A stretch of 7,794 bases of DNA from an uncultured Sphingobacteriia bacterium (GTDB taxonomy: Bacteria; Bacteroidota; Bacteroidia; Chitinophagales; Chitinophagaceae). A program made the translations under genes and the position numbers. The notes beneath the pieces are model-generated. The model searched no databases and had not been told where the DNA came from. It saw only the letters and a list, made by a program, of their open reading frames with translations. The stretch spans positions 1 through 7,794 of the forward strand of contig CAMFKK010000098.1 in the NCBI GenBank assembly GCA_945957225.1, written 5' to 3'. Shown here in pieces: positions 1 through 6,984 of this stretch (the stretch's first letter is position 1; every line of letters starts with the position of its first letter).

Positions 1-1854
1 TTTATTGCCAATGTAGAAGAGATTGCCCAATTATATCAAAGCCTTTATCATCAACATCCCAAAGGTCAAGCTGAATTTGCCAATTTATTAGAAACCATTG
101 CAAGAGCATATGCCAATAGACCTGATGTTTTAAAACAAAAAGACGAAGAAAAGGAAGAGCAAGGAAATTGGTTTTTAAGCAACCAATTAACGGGTATGAG
201 TTTATATGTAGATAGGTTTTGTGGAAGCTTAAAAAAACTTCCTTCAAAACTTAGCTATTTTGAGGAATTAGGCGTAAACTATCTTCACCTCATGCCCATT
301 TTTGAGAGTCCAGAGGGAGAAAGCGATGGCGGTTATGCTGTATCAGATTTTAGAAAAGTGGATCCCAGATTTGGAAGCTTAACAGATTTACAAACTGTTC
401 AAACTGCCATGCGTGAACAGGGCATGTATTTGATGATTGATATAGTATTGAATCATACTTCATATAGACACCAATGGGCAGAAAAAGCCAAGGCCGGTGA
501 CAAACGTTATCAGGATTATTTTTACATGTATGATGACAGGTATATTCCCAATCAGTTTGAGGAAACAATGCCTGAGATTTTTCCAGAATCAGCACCCGGT
601 AGCTTTTCTTATGTGCCGGAGTGTAACAAATGGGTCATGAGTGTATTCCACAATTATCAGTGGGATTTAAATTATACCAATCCAGAAGTGTTGGTCATTA
701 TGTTGGATACTATTTTCTATTATGCCAACCTTGGTGTAGACGTATTAAGAATTGACGCCCCTGCTTTTATTTGGAAACAAATTGGTACTAGTTGTCAGAA
801 TTTACCTGAAGCGCATAACCTGCTTAGATTAATCAAACTATGTGTGCAAGTAGCTGCACCAGGAATGGCCTTATTAGGAGAAGCTATAGTAGCACCCGCG
901 GAGATCATGAAATATTTTGGCACGGGCCGATTTACAGCCAAAGAATGTGATTTTGCCTATAATGCTACACAGATGGCATTGCAATGGGATGCATTAGCAA
1001 CTGGCGATACCCGAGTAATGTTAGCAGCACAACATGAAATATTACAAAAACCATTTGGATGTTCTTGGATAACCTATACCCGTTGTCACGACGATATTGG
1101 ATTGGGTTACGACGATAATATGATTAGAGCGGCGGGGTTTAATGCCTATGAACACAGGAAATTTTTGAAAGAGTATTATTCTGGCGCCCTTCCTTATTCA
1201 CCCGCTTCCGGAGCTTTGTTTTCCGTAAATCCTAAAACTCAGGATGCAAGAATTAGTGGGTCTTTGGCATCGCTTTGCGGACTAGAAAAAGCCATTAATC
1301 GCAATGATACAAACGCCATAGATATTGCCCTGGAAAAAATTACGCTTATGCAGGCCCAGTCTATGTTTATTGGTGGTCTTCCTATTCTATTCTATGGAGA
1401 CGAAATAGGCAGCACTAATGATTACAGTTATTTAAATGATCCCGGAAAAAGTTATGACAATAGATGGATGCATAGACCCATCATTGATTGGGAAAGGGTA
1501 GAAAAAATAAAAGAGCCAGATTCCATTGAGGCAAAAGTATTTGCGTCTACAAAAAAACTGATTCAGATTAGAAAGAATAATCCAGTTTTTGCAGATACAA
1601 AAAATCTTACCTGGTTAACGCCTTACAATATTCATGTTGCTGGCTTTATCCGCTCTAATGAAGAACAAACATTTTATTGTCTGTTTAATTTTAGCGGACA
1701 AGCAGCTTACCTAACCTGGTTTGCTTTTAAGAATCATAAGAAAAAAGGCAGCAAGCTATTTGACCATTGGTCTGAAACCCACTACCAAATTGGGCATGAT
1801 CATGAATACCTGATTATTCCAGCTTATGGTTTTTGTATTTTAGAACTTGTTTAA
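1..1854 (+). CDS. Amylosucrase-type GH13 glucosyltransferase/sucrose hydrolase (5' end missing)
   Basis: Family role: amylosucrase transfers the glucosyl unit of sucrose onto an alpha-1,4-glucan and releases fructose; close relatives mainly hydrolyse sucrose. The frame is open from base 1 (617 codons plus TAA). The first Met, at 196, lies inside the conserved WFLSN...YVDRF core, so the true start is upstream. Aligned from memory with the roughly 636-residue Neisseria polysaccharea enzyme, these window codons match: Asp109 (SDGGYAV, Asp144), Arg250 and nucleophile Asp252 (VLRIDAPAF, Arg284/Asp286), acid/base Glu294 (LGEAIV, Glu328), HDD Asp364 (Asp393) and Arg488 (NRWMHRP, Arg509). The NHTS His187 equivalent is present. 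The Asp144/Arg509 pair marks sucrose-active enzymes rather than ordinary amylases. A B'-like insert (AYEHRKFL...DARISGSLASL) follows HDD. No signal peptide can be judged. The 3' end is 2 bp from a convergent gene. Polymerase versus hydrolase activity cannot be decided by eye. Confidence 0.92.
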   Translation, partial: FIANVEEIAQLYQSLYHQHPKGQAEFANLLETIARAYANRPDVLKQKDEEKEEQGNWFLSNQLTGMSLYVDRFCGSLKKLPSKLSYFEELGVNYLHLMPIFESPEGESDGGYAVSDFRKVDPRFGSLTDLQTVQTAMREQGMYLMIDIVLNHTSYRHQWAEKAKAGDKRYQDYFYMYDDRYIPNQFEETMPEIFPESAPGSFSYVPECNKWVMSVFHNYQWDLNYTNPEVLVIMLDTIFYYANLGVDVLRIDAPAFIWKQIGTSCQNLPEAHNLLRLIKLCVQVAAPGMALLGEAIVAPAEIMKYFGTGRFTAKECDFAYNATQMALQWDALATGDTRVMLAAQHEILQKPFGCSWITYTRCHDDIGLGYDDNMIRAAGFNAYEHRKFLKEYYSGALPYSPASGALFSVNPKTQDARISGSLASLCGLEKAINRNDTNAIDIALEKITLMQAQSMFIGGLPILFYGDEIGSTNDYSYLNDPGKSYDNRWMHRPIIDWERVEKIKEPDSIEAKVFASTKKLIQIRKNNPVFADTKNLTWLTPYNIHVAGFIRSNEEQTFYCLFNFSGQAAYLTWFAFKNHKKKGSKLFDHWSETHYQIGHDHEYLIIPAYGFCILELV

Positions 1855-1856
1855 TG

Positions 1857-2666
1857 CTATTTGAGTTGCCATAATTGACCTTCATACTGAAAAGGCATTA
1901 GCTCCAAATAGTATTTATCTGGCTCAGAAATGAACTCAAAACAGAGATGATAATGTTCTTTTAAAAATCTAAACATTTTAGACTTGCTAAAAAAGATACA
2001 AGCATATGATGCGTCTAATCCATAAAATTCAGGCGGAACATGTTGAATAGCATATCTATCTGTTTCACCATCAATATAAGCAGTTGTATCAAACAACAAA
2101 TACTTAATTCCAGTTTGTGCTACCTGCTCCAAAAGTTGGAATGCCGTTCCTATATATTGTATAACACCATTAAATATAATGATATCTGGTTGGTGTTTGG
2201 TTAAACAATCCTCTATAGTAAAATAAAAATGCAATTGTTCAGATTCAAATAATTCCTTACCGGCTTTTACATAATTTTCCTGTTCCACTACACACCAATC
2301 CAATCTACTCAATCCTTTAAGAAAAGACCTGTTTTGAAAATAACTAGTACCCAATGACCCCCCAAAATCAAGTACCGTTAACTGATTACCATTCTGTGAT
2401 GCCAACATTAAAAGCGTAGAAAGCAAAGGAAAATTCATTTTAATCTGATCATACTCAATCCCATCTCTTTCAAAAGGGACTAATCCATCTCTCACTTTAC
2501 CTGTTGATTTGATAATACTTTGAAGAATATGATCTGCATCATAGCCACCAGCCTTTTGTTTTGCCGCGTCAAAACTGGGAAAATTTCCTTTCCAACCATA
2601 TTTAAAACTAAACCACCTAATTGTATGAAAAATAGGGGGCACTAGCTGTTTGACCAAATAATGCAT
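1857..2666 (-). CDS. Putative SAM-dependent methyltransferase, TIGR04325-like
   Basis: The 269-residue protein has a class I methyltransferase layout. A glycine-rich SAM-binding motif I, VLDFGGSLG, lies at about residues 98-106. An acidic strand end, VVEQ, follows at 126-129 and probably contacts the ribose. The strand IIIFNGVIQYI is at about 162-172, and there is a C-terminal DRYAIQHVPPEFYG stretch at 203-216. With the N-terminal W-x-G, GYD and ERD pieces (about 25-70), this pattern matches the TIGR04325 family of putative methyltransferases as I remember it. The substrate is unknown; members often sit in surface-polysaccharide loci, but none is visible here. There is no signal peptide, so it is probably cytosolic. 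It starts at ATG with an A-rich leader 18 bp after the channel gene's stop, so the two are probably co-transcribed. It ends in TAG, 2 bp from the convergent amylosucrase stop, leaving no room for a separate terminator. Confidence 0.8.
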   Translation of the reverse strand: MHYLVKQLVPPIFHTIRWFSFKYGWKGNFPSFDAAKQKAGGYDADHILQSIIKSTGKVRDGLVPFERDGIEYDQIKMNFPLLSTLLMLASQNGNQLTVLDFGGSLGTSYFQNRSFLKGLSRLDWCVVEQENYVKAGKELFESEQLHFYFTIEDCLTKHQPDIIIFNGVIQYIGTAFQLLEQVAQTGIKYLLFDTTAYIDGETDRYAIQHVPPEFYGLDASYACIFFSKSKMFRFLKEHYHLCFEFISEPDKYYLELMPFQYEGQLWQLK

Positions 2667-2684
2667 TTTAAGCTTTTTTTAAAA

Positions 2685-3149
2685 TTACAAAGAAGTATTG
2701 TGATTGTTCACAACTCTATGCAAAAGCTGGCCTAAAATTCTTTGTACACTAGAAAACAACATGGCGGTTGACCAACCAAACAAGAGAATTCCACTCATGG
2801 CTTCAAAACCGCTCATGATTCGCCACTGTGGTTCTAAAACAATATCGCCATAGCCAACTGTAGCATAAGTAACCATGGAAAAATACAAGGCTTCTTCAAA
2901 ATTAGCCAATTGCCTTATTTCCGGAACCATTAAATAAACAGATGCCCAAATCATGATTTCTATAAAATGAAGCAGCATAAGTATTAAGGCCGTAACGGAC
3001 AAAACCTGTAATGCGGTGCTAAAACCCCATTTCTTGACAGATTTTTGCTGTTTCCTATACAAATAGACAACCAAATAAGTTGTTCCAAATCCATGTACAA
3101 ATATGGATGCAATAATAATTCCAATACTGAAAAGGACCGGTAAGAACAT
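2685..3149 (-). CDS. Small potassium-channel-like membrane protein (Ion_trans_2 type)
   Basis: The 154-residue protein carries a clear K+ selectivity filter, TVGYGD, at residues 97-102. It is preceded by a pore helix (about 84-96, FEEALYFSMVTYA) and followed by a membrane helix (about 112-136). Two more hydrophobic stretches lie at about 4-30 and 44-75, giving three membrane segments around one pore loop. This resembles the bacterial potassium-channel proteins of the Ion_trans_2 family (PF07885). Such proteins assemble as tetramers, so this one is inferred to be an inner-membrane K+-selective channel. There is no RCK/TrkA-N domain or other cytosolic regulatory domain: the chain stops about 18 residues after the last helix. 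The ATG at 3149 is the first start in the frame and is preceded by AAGGA, which sits very close to the ATG for a Shine-Dalgarno site. It is probably the first gene of a two-gene unit with the downstream methyltransferase. Confidence 0.85.
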   Translation of the reverse strand: MFLPVLFSIGIIIASIFVHGFGTTYLVVYLYRKQQKSVKKWGFSTALQVLSVTALILMLLHFIEIMIWASVYLMVPEIRQLANFEEALYFSMVTYATVGYGDIVLEPQWRIMSGFEAMSGILLFGWSTAMLFSSVQRILGQLLHRVVNNHNTSL

Positions 3150-3164
3150 ATCCTTGCTTTATTT

Positions 3165-3172
3165 CAAATTTA
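3165..3172 (-). promoter_or_regulatory. Candidate Bacteroidota -7 promoter box for the channel gene
   Basis: The minus strand reads TAAATTTG, an exact match to the Bacteroidota sigma-A -7 consensus TAnnTTTG. Twenty-one bases upstream on that strand is TTTA (plus strand 3194-3197), three of four bases of the -33 box TTTG. Transcription would start about 10 nt before the ATG at 3149, giving a very short leader. The match is good, but such motifs arise easily by chance in AT-rich DNA. Confidence 0.35.
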
Positions 3173-3210
3173 AAGGAAAAACCAGCGTAGCCCTAAATAA
3201 AGACAAAGAA

Positions 3211-3230
3211 AATACCCATTAGAGGGTATT
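3211..3230. repeat. 7-bp inverted repeat in the divergent intergenic region
   Basis: AATACCC at 3211-3217 is exactly complementary to GGGTATT at 3224-3230, with a 6-nt spacer. It lies upstream of both divergent genes, so it could be an operator, or a weak hairpin in a leader transcript. No T-run follows directly on either strand, which argues against a standard intrinsic terminator. Confidence 0.45.
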
Positions 3231-3236
3231 GCTGTT

Positions 3237-3297
3237 TTAGGCATAAGAAGTTCCTTTGAGTAAAATATTTACTCATTCCCTGTAATAGGATGCCTAA
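3237..3297. promoter_or_regulatory. Nested, nearly concentric inverted repeats upstream of the DUF4349 gene
   Basis: The outer arms TTAGGCAT (3237-3244) and ATGCCTAA (3290-3297) are perfectly complementary. Between them, TGAGTAAA (3257-3264) and TTTACTCA (3268-3275) form a second perfect 8-bp inverted repeat with a 3-nt ATA centre. The midpoints of the two repeats differ by only about 1 bp. The block ends 73 bp before the ATG at 3371. It could be a dimeric or tetrameric repressor operator, or an RNA leader with an outer stem and an inner hairpin. The arms are seen directly; the regulatory role is inference. Confidence 0.45.
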
Positions 3298-3370
3298 TAG
3301 TTTTCAGTTTTTTAACCATTACGCTAATTGCAGATGCCAAGGATATAAATTCAGCTGATTTTAAATAAAC

Positions 3371-4237
3371 ATGATAAACATGATTAGATCATTGCTATTA
3401 ATTTGTGTACTCATCTTCTGTGCGGCTTGTAACAATAATAATGGCAAATCTTCGCAAGAAGGAAACGCGTACATTCCAGATAGTATCAAAGCTTCAACAG
3501 ATGCTATGGGGAATCCTGTATCTGAGGATAGAAAATTTATCAGAACAGCAGAACTAAAGTTCCAAGTACAGGATGTTACAACTACAACAACCAATATTGA
3601 AAAATTAGTTAGAAATCAAGGAGGGTTTGTAATTTATACCAATCTCTCAAGCAATGTAGACAATAAGGAAACCTATCAAATAAGTAGAGACAGTAGTTTG
3701 GAAACTATTCATTACACTGTAACAAATGAATTAAAATTACGCATCCCCAATAGAAAATTTGATAGTACACTTCAAGCTATTACCGTACTGGTTGATTTTA
3801 TGGATTATAAAGTAGTAAGGGCAGACGATGTTTCCTTACAAATATTGGACAACCAATTCACTAAAAAGAGGGCTAATAAAACAAGTGCTAAAAGTTCTGC
3901 AGAAACTGAGAATTATAATAAAGAACAAGCAGATGATGCTGAAATAGTTGAAAGAGGTTTGTCAGATCAATTGAGATATAGCACCATTAGTTTGATCTTC
4001 TCCCAAAGACAAAGTATTAAACGTTCCATGATTCCCAATAACAAAGACATTGCGGCTTATACCCCAAATATATTTGTGAAAATCTGGGATGCCATTAAAA
4101 TGGGATGGAACAAAGTTGAAGACTTATTCTTATTTGTTGTTGAAATGTGGGGATTTATTTTAATAGCCATTCTAGCATGGCTGCTATTCAAAAGATTTAG
4201 CAATAAATCAAATAGGAATCAAAATTTAAAACCATGA
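3371..4237 (+). CDS. DUF4349 domain lipoprotein with C-terminal membrane helix
   Basis: The 288-residue protein begins with a lipoprotein signal: MINMIR, a hydrophobic core, then CAAC with the lipidated Cys at residue 20 and an Asn-rich linker. The body (about 54-210) shows the DUF4349 pattern: RTAELKFQV, a GGFV at 84-87, LRIPNRKFDSTL (about 123-134), and DVSLQILD (153-160) where the family usually has DVT. A charged, probably flexible stretch (about 164-195) follows. A hydrophobic helix at about 251-274 is trailed by a basic tail (KRF...KS...R), so the C-terminus is probably cytoplasmic. The protein is therefore expected to be held in the inner membrane at both ends. The function of DUF4349 proteins is not established. 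ATG at 3371 was chosen, though an in-frame ATG at 3380 would also give a usable signal peptide. The stop overlaps the next gene's start (ATGA), indicating an operon. Confidence 0.85.
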   Translation: MINMIRSLLLICVLIFCAACNNNNGKSSQEGNAYIPDSIKASTDAMGNPVSEDRKFIRTAELKFQVQDVTTTTTNIEKLVRNQGGFVIYTNLSSNVDNKETYQISRDSSLETIHYTVTNELKLRIPNRKFDSTLQAITVLVDFMDYKVVRADDVSLQILDNQFTKKRANKTSAKSSAETENYNKEQADDAEIVERGLSDQLRYSTISLIFSQRQSIKRSMIPNNKDIAAYTPNIFVKIWDAIKMGWNKVEDLFLFVVEMWGFILIAILAWLLFKRFSNKSNRNQNLKP

Positions 4238-4728
4238 TTGAGATTGACAAGCATCAAACCTTACCACTAACCGCTCAAGACAAGCAATTTTTGGAAACTC
4301 GTTTATTAGAATCTAAAAAGGATTTTAAATTAAATCTGATCATCTTTATCATCATTTGGTTAATCTCTCCTTATTTGAGATCCCTTTCCGGCAAGGATCC
4401 TTTAATTGAAGAAATGAGTTATCCTTTAGCACTGGCCGTAATGTCCCTATTTTTCTTTGGCTATTTAGGATACTACTATTACAAAGGATTAAATCAAGTA
4501 AAGCAGGCTTTAAAAACAGATTTTAAAATAGCGCTACACAGTATTGTAGTAAAAAAGAAAAACGCTCCTATGTTTCATAGAAGCGAATTCAGATTAGAAT
4601 TGACTTGCAAGGAATTTAAATACCACTATTTTCCGTTAAACTTAATGAATGAGTTTCCCCAGGGTCAATTACTCTATATTGAAATGAGTGGGGCAGGTAA
4701 ACAATTGTTAGCAATAAGAAATGCCTAA
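4234..4728 (+). CDS. Small two-helix membrane protein of unknown function
   Basis: I do not recognise this 164-residue protein. It has a charged N-terminal region of about 31 residues, then two hydrophobic helices at about 32-50 (LNLIIFIIIWLISPYL) and 63-82 (ending in FFFGYLGYYYY). A basic linker leads to a C-terminal domain of about 70 residues rich in alternating hydrophobic and charged residues (LHSIVVKKK, FRLELTC, LLYIEMSG), suggesting a small beta domain on the same side as the N-terminus, probably cytoplasmic. The ATG overlaps the upstream DUF4349 stop by ATGA, so translation is probably coupled and the two proteins probably act together in the inner membrane. The gene ends in TAA, sharing bases 4725-4728 with the end of the convergent receptor gene. 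It looks like a real gene because of the coupling and the coherent membrane topology. Confidence 0.75.
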   Translation: MIEIDKHQTLPLTAQDKQFLETRLLESKKDFKLNLIIFIIIWLISPYLRSLSGKDPLIEEMSYPLALAVMSLFFFGYLGYYYYKGLNQVKQALKTDFKIALHSIVVKKKNAPMFHRSEFRLELTCKEFKYHYFPLNLMNEFPQGQLLYIEMSGAGKQLLAIRNA

Positions 4729-6908
4729 AGCTTAATTCCAATACTGCAACTAAAATTCCTACCATCTGAAGACCAAATACCAGGGCCAGGATACATTAAA
4801 GGTCTTTTGGTAAAATATTGCTTGTCTGTAATATTATTAAAATTGAATTTCAAATTGAATATTTTATTGATTTGCCAACTTGCATTTAAGTCTAATAACC
4901 CATAAGCAGGAACCAAACCTACTGCACCAGTTAAGGCTGTTGGAGTAACCGTATTAAAAGGGTCAGAAAAAGTTTCAGCAGTGTAACTATATAAGAGAGT
5001 TGTGCTAAATTTCTTTAAACGAATCGTGAACCCATTTCTGCTGGTTAATTCAGGCGCAGACTCTACTTTATTGCCCGATATATCAGTGTTTTTGGTGCCT
5101 TGTTTTATATTAGCTTTTACATACCTAGCTTGCATCAAATTAGTAGATGTAAACAAGCTTAACAAGGCATTCTTATCCAATGGTTGATCCCATTGAATAA
5201 ATAATTCCAAACCTTTACTAATAGAATTACCAATATTGGTTTTGTAAGTATATAACACTCCGCTAGCATCTATGCCTGCAATAGTTCCAAAACGATTAAA
5301 TTCTCTAAGTATAAAAGCAGTCAAGTCCCATTTTATAGATTTCCAAGAGCCTCTGAATCCAAGCTCTAAATTATCGCCCTTTACATCTTTAATTAAGGTG
5401 TCAATTGTTTCATAAACGGATCCTGGTATTAAGTCTTTAAAAATCATTGGGCGATAAGACTGTGACCATCCTACATAAAAAAGTGTTTGTTTGCTAAACT
5501 GGTATTGAATACCTGCACCAAAAAGTGGAAATTTATGGACAAGGTCAAATGGAATTTTATCACTTGGATAATAAGCAATCTGACCACTCATTTGACTAAT
5601 GCCTTGTTCATACCTTAGACCTGCTGTAACAGACCAATGTTGATTGAATTGGAGCTTCCCCTCCGTAAAACCTGCCAGGTTTTTAGTTTTGAAATGCAAG
5701 TCTCTTCCCCAAACAGGATTCACAAGTGTTATGTTGTAGTCTGAGCCAGTTGTACCAACCCCTAATTGTCTTCTATGCAAATCATTATTCATGAATTGTA
5801 GACCCGCCACCAAATTAGTTGGCTTACCAAATAATTGAAACTGTTGCAACAATCTTACTTCATATGTATGACTATTAAATTGGTCTATATCAACCTGACG
5901 ATTATTATATTGACCTGTACCAGGATTGATAGAATCGGTCACATTTGCAGGCCTATCAAACAAAACACTATTTCTGCTCCCTAAAACAGCTGAGGCAATG
6001 AATTGCAATTTTAGATGTTTATTGAGTCGCCAATCTATGTTTAAAGAAGGCACATGAATTTCAGGGCTAAAATAATTTCTGTTTCTGGTAGACATTCGAG
6101 GATCTTTTAAAAACATAGGGTCCGATAAAGGTCCGGGAAGCCTATACAGATAAGTAGACCTAGCCCATTCAAATTTAATGGATAGCGCTTTAGACGGATT
6201 AAATTCCAACATAAGGTTTTCAGCTTGTGAACTGGTAGATTCATTTTCTCTATAACCATCTTTAGACTTACGGTATAAATAGGCATAGTATTTGAATTTA
6301 CCCAATTGTCCACCAACGGCATTATAAGAACTAACTAATTGATAAGAGCCAATTGTATTTATAGATTCAAAACCAAAAACCTTTGCACTATCTTCTCGCT
6401 TATTAATATAATTCAGCATTCCACCAAACTGTGCACCATACTGTAATGATCCCGTACCCCTAACAAATTCAATATGGTCAATACTTTCCATGGGCATGCT
6501 ATAATGACTAGCAGGATATCCATACATGTCAGAGTTAGTAAGAACTCCATCCTTTCTGATATTTAAATCCCAACCACGGTGTGGATCTAGGCCTCTTGTA
6601 GCTATATTTACTTGGTTTCCAGACCCATCCATATCGTAAACAAATACACCGGGAATTTTTGAGAATAATTGTCTTCCAATTTTTGAAGAAAGATCAACAT
6701 CTGAATGAATTAAAGATACCGTTTCCGTTTTCTTTCCACTATACAAATAAGTGCCCGCAGTTTCAGGAAGCCAAGTTTTATTGGGCAGAAAAGCGTTAAT
6801 TATTATTGAATCTAATATTCGTATAGAAGCACTATTTTGACTTAGTGTTTGTGTTTTGCTTGGTATACTTGAAAATAAAAATAGTAGAGCTAAACAAAAA
6901 TATCTCAC
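4725..6908 (-). CDS. FecA-like TonB-dependent outer membrane receptor
   Basis: The 727-residue protein has a signal peptide (about 1-19). A plug domain follows at about 50-172 with typical pieces: IPGVFVYDMDGSG (85-97), IATRGLDPHRGWDLNIRKDG (102-121), and IEFVRGTGSLQYGAQFGGMLNYI (about 146-168). A long beta-barrel runs to the C-terminus. Pieces such as LPGPLSDPMFLKDPR and WSQSYRPMIFKDL, and the end FNNITDKQYFTKRP, resemble the FecA (ferric dicitrate) branch, so an iron chelate is the likely ligand; this is inferred from family likeness only. There is neither an STN signalling domain nor the CarboxypepD_reg-like domain common in Bacteroidota SusC proteins, so no anti-sigma relay is expected. 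The start is GTG: no in-frame ATG occurs before a stop at 6930-6932, and GTG leaves an intact signal peptide. The last residue is Leu rather than the usual Phe. The stop codon overlaps that of the convergent gene. Confidence 0.88.
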   Translation of the reverse strand: MRYFCLALLFLFSSIPSKTQTLSQNSASIRILDSIIINAFLPNKTWLPETAGTYLYSGKKTETVSLIHSDVDLSSKIGRQLFSKIPGVFVYDMDGSGNQVNIATRGLDPHRGWDLNIRKDGVLTNSDMYGYPASHYSMPMESIDHIEFVRGTGSLQYGAQFGGMLNYINKREDSAKVFGFESINTIGSYQLVSSYNAVGGQLGKFKYYAYLYRKSKDGYRENESTSSQAENLMLEFNPSKALSIKFEWARSTYLYRLPGPLSDPMFLKDPRMSTRNRNYFSPEIHVPSLNIDWRLNKHLKLQFIASAVLGSRNSVLFDRPANVTDSINPGTGQYNNRQVDIDQFNSHTYEVRLLQQFQLFGKPTNLVAGLQFMNNDLHRRQLGVGTTGSDYNITLVNPVWGRDLHFKTKNLAGFTEGKLQFNQHWSVTAGLRYEQGISQMSGQIAYYPSDKIPFDLVHKFPLFGAGIQYQFSKQTLFYVGWSQSYRPMIFKDLIPGSVYETIDTLIKDVKGDNLELGFRGSWKSIKWDLTAFILREFNRFGTIAGIDASGVLYTYKTNIGNSISKGLELFIQWDQPLDKNALLSLFTSTNLMQARYVKANIKQGTKNTDISGNKVESAPELTSRNGFTIRLKKFSTTLLYSYTAETFSDPFNTVTPTALTGAVGLVPAYGLLDLNASWQINKIFNLKFNFNNITDKQYFTKRPLMYPGPGIWSSDGRNFSCSIGIKL

Positions 6909-6921
6909 TTTAGTATAATTT

Positions 6922-6951
6922 AATTCACCCTACAATTGTGTAGGGTGAATT
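6922..6951. terminator. Perfect 13-bp-stem hairpin between the two outer-membrane genes
   Basis: AATTCACCCTACA (6922-6934) and TGTAGGGTGAATT (6939-6951) are perfectly complementary around a 4-nt loop. It sits 33 bp after the barrel gene's stop and 13 bp before the receptor's GTG. It may end or attenuate readthrough from the upstream gene, or act as an operator or mRNA leader element for the receptor. On the minus strand the stem is followed by AAATTATAC, not a T-run, so a standard intrinsic terminator is not proven. The plus-strand side has only a short TT followed by A-rich bases. Confidence 0.5.
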
Positions 6952-6984
6952 TTAAAAATTAATTGTTTTACAAACTTTAAAAAA

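Noticed and set aside
196..1854. Amylosucrase gene starting at the ATG at 196
   Set aside because: The frame is open and family-like upstream (NWFLSNQLTG just before this Met), so the start lies before the window.
3298..3305. TAGTTTTC as a -7 promoter box for the DUF4349 gene
   Set aside because: It misses the final G of TAnnTTTG and no TTTG lies at a suitable distance upstream.
3349..3364. Palindrome around TCAGCTGA close to the DUF4349 start
   Set aside because: The 8-bp core is perfect but the flanks mismatch, and short dyads of this size are common by chance in AT-rich spacer.
3361..3594. Possible 77-residue minus-strand gene over the DUF4349 start
   Set aside because: Its Val-rich start is the reverse complement of a Thr-rich stretch in the lipoprotein gene; it is a shadow frame.
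5002..5187. Possible 61-residue plus-strand gene
   Set aside because: It lies wholly within the receptor gene on the opposite strand, with no separate evidence of coding.
6922..6951. Fur box upstream of the receptor
   Set aside because: The dyad (AATTCACCC...GGGTGAATT) does not resemble the GATAATGATAATCATTATC-type Fur consensus.
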